A stretch of 15,020 bases of DNA from an uncultured Anaerolineaceae bacterium. Lineage in GTDB: Bacteria; Chloroflexota; Anaerolineae; Anaerolineales; Anaerolineaceae. The first letter of the stretch is position 1. Each line of letters starts with the position of its first letter. Positions 14,103 to 15,020 of this stretch are shown here, one piece after another. Under the pieces are notes generated by a model, which was given only the letters and a program-made list of their open reading frames with translations, made no database searches and was not told the DNA's origin. Both the position numbers and the translations under genes were made by a program. The stretch is taken from the NCBI GenBank assembly GCA_937890875.1, contig CALAEB010000362.1, positions 1 through 15,020 of the forward strand. Reading direction: 5' to 3'.

Positions 14103-14901
14103 CTCAAGTTCTTCCGAGACAGGACATGCTGTTAATTCCGTGGTAAAAGCGATGCAGATCCTGAATTGCTTTACTCCCAGCGTCCCTATGCTCAGTTTAG
14201 CGCAAATCAGCAAGCAGCTGGACATCCCCAAAAGCACCGCGTTGAATTTAATCAAAACGCTGGAATCCGGGGGGCTGATTTTGCGCGTCAAGGACAGCAG
14301 CTCCTACCAGTTGGGATACAAAAATATGGAGTTGGGCTACCGGACCCTGATGGGACTGTCCATTTTGCCTTACGCGATTCCAATTATGGAAGAAATACAG
14401 GAAAAAACCGGAGAAATCATCTATTTGACCTCTCACCTCAACGGTCTGGTTTTCTATCTGCAATGCATTTATCCCAGCCGCCCCAAGGTCAGCTATTCCG
14501 TGATGGGGAAAACGCTGCCGATGCACTGCACCGGGTGCGGCAAAGCAATGCTGACTTACCTGGAACGTTCTTATATTGATAAAATTATCGAAAAATACGG
14601 ACTTTCCATGGTCACGCCGCACACCATCACAGACCCGGACCGGCTTTTCAAAGAGCTGGAAATCAATCAGCGGCGGGGTTATGCCATTGACAACGAAGAG
14701 GAAACGCTTGGCGTTAAATGCGTCGGCGTTGCGGTCCGGAATACAAAAGGGATTGCGGTCGGCGCATTAAGCCTCTCCGGTTCGGTAATCACCCTGACGC
14801 CTGATAAATATGACGCATATGCCGACCTGCTGTCCAAATCCTGTATTCTTTTGTCTCAGCAGGCAAATCTGTTCCCCGCCAGCCAGATGAATCAGGCCTG
14901 A
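14095..14901 (+). CDS. IclR-family transcriptional regulator
   Basis: A 268-residue regulator. The N-terminal winged helix-turn-helix (residues ~12-75) has LAQISKQLDIPKSTALNLIKTLESGG as recognition region followed by the wing and YQLGYKNMELG. The C-terminal effector-binding domain (about 85-255) shows the family blocks LPMHCTGCGKAML (141-153) and RRGYAIDNEEETLGVKCVGVAV (193-214). IclR proteins typically control catabolic operons for aromatic, sugar or carboxylic acids, binding the substrate or an intermediate. Transcribed away from the aldolase-tct operon, it is the probable regulator of that unit; this is inference from position. GAGG at 14083-14086 is eight bases before the ATG. Length is normal for the family. 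Confidence 0.95.
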   Translation: MHDSSSSETGHAVNSVVKAMQILNCFTPSVPMLSLAQISKQLDIPKSTALNLIKTLESGGLILRVKDSSSYQLGYKNMELGYRTLMGLSILPYAIPIMEEIQEKTGEIIYLTSHLNGLVFYLQCIYPSRPKVSYSVMGKTLPMHCTGCGKAMLTYLERSYIDKIIEKYGLSMVTPHTITDPDRLFKELEINQRRGYAIDNEEETLGVKCVGVAVRNTKGIAVGALSLSGSVITLTPDKYDAYADLLSKSCILLSQQANLFPASQMNQA

Positions 14902-14933
14902 ACTGTTCCGCGTCAAATACCGGAAGGAAAAGA

Positions 14934-15020
14934 ATGCCGATCCATTATTCAGATGATCAAAACGAAATTTACAAATCCGTAAAGGACACGCTCACCGACC
15001 TGACAGCGGCGGTTTCCCAG
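14934..15020 (+). CDS. Start of an unidentified gene (3'-partial)
   Basis: An open frame starts with ATG at 14934, 32 bases after the IclR-gene stop, with GGAAGG (14922-14927) at good distance. It continues through the window end, giving 29 residues (MPIHYSDDQNEIYKSVKDTL...). No signal peptide or recognisable domain is visible in this short part. The spacing suggests cotranscription with the regulator. Confidence 0.65.
   Translation, partial: MPIHYSDDQNEIYKSVKDTLTDLTAAVSQ

Overview
The window is a bacterial chromosomal segment of moderate GC with strong Shine-Dalgarno sequences, TATAAT-type -10 boxes and intrinsic terminators. Gene content (zinc-finger anti-sigma factor with a DUF4179-like ectodomain, EF-P with an arginine-tipped loop, a long-form FtsH, a tripartite tricarboxylate transporter) would suit an Anaerolineae-like Chloroflexota or another Gram-positive-type lineage. 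No marker here settles this, so the taxonomic guess is weak.

Positions 1-4399 (+): the C-terminal part of a membrane anti-sigma factor (5' end outside the window) is followed without a gap by three tandem genes for secreted proteins. The three are close paralogues and resemble the extracellular half of the anti-sigma factor, but lack its zinc finger and membrane anchor. Short spacing and good ribosome binding sites suggest one operon of four. This is the most unusual part of the window.

Positions 4400-7368 (+): an intergenic stretch carries two related, covarying hairpins. Then come efp (translation elongation factor P) and ftsH (membrane AAA+ metalloprotease), each with its own promoter and a clear terminator.

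Positions 7369-8871 (+): a structured 500-base non-coding stretch precedes an exported M28-family metallohydrolase of the glutaminyl-cyclase-like type. This gene ends at a 17-bp terminator hairpin that can serve both strands.

Positions 8872-13389 (-): an operon reading right to left encodes a dihydrodipicolinate-synthase/N-acetylneuraminate-lyase superfamily aldolase, TctB, TctA and TctC. It looks like an uptake and catabolism unit for a carboxylic or sugar acid. A 19-bp perfect hairpin separates tctA from tctC, and two minus-strand terminators follow tctC.

Positions 13390-15020 (+): an 800-base divergent intergenic region rich in hairpins and repeated motifs leads, through a small basic upstream reading frame, to an IclR-family regulator. 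This is the likely controller of the aldolase/transporter operon. The first 29 codons of another gene follow before the window ends.
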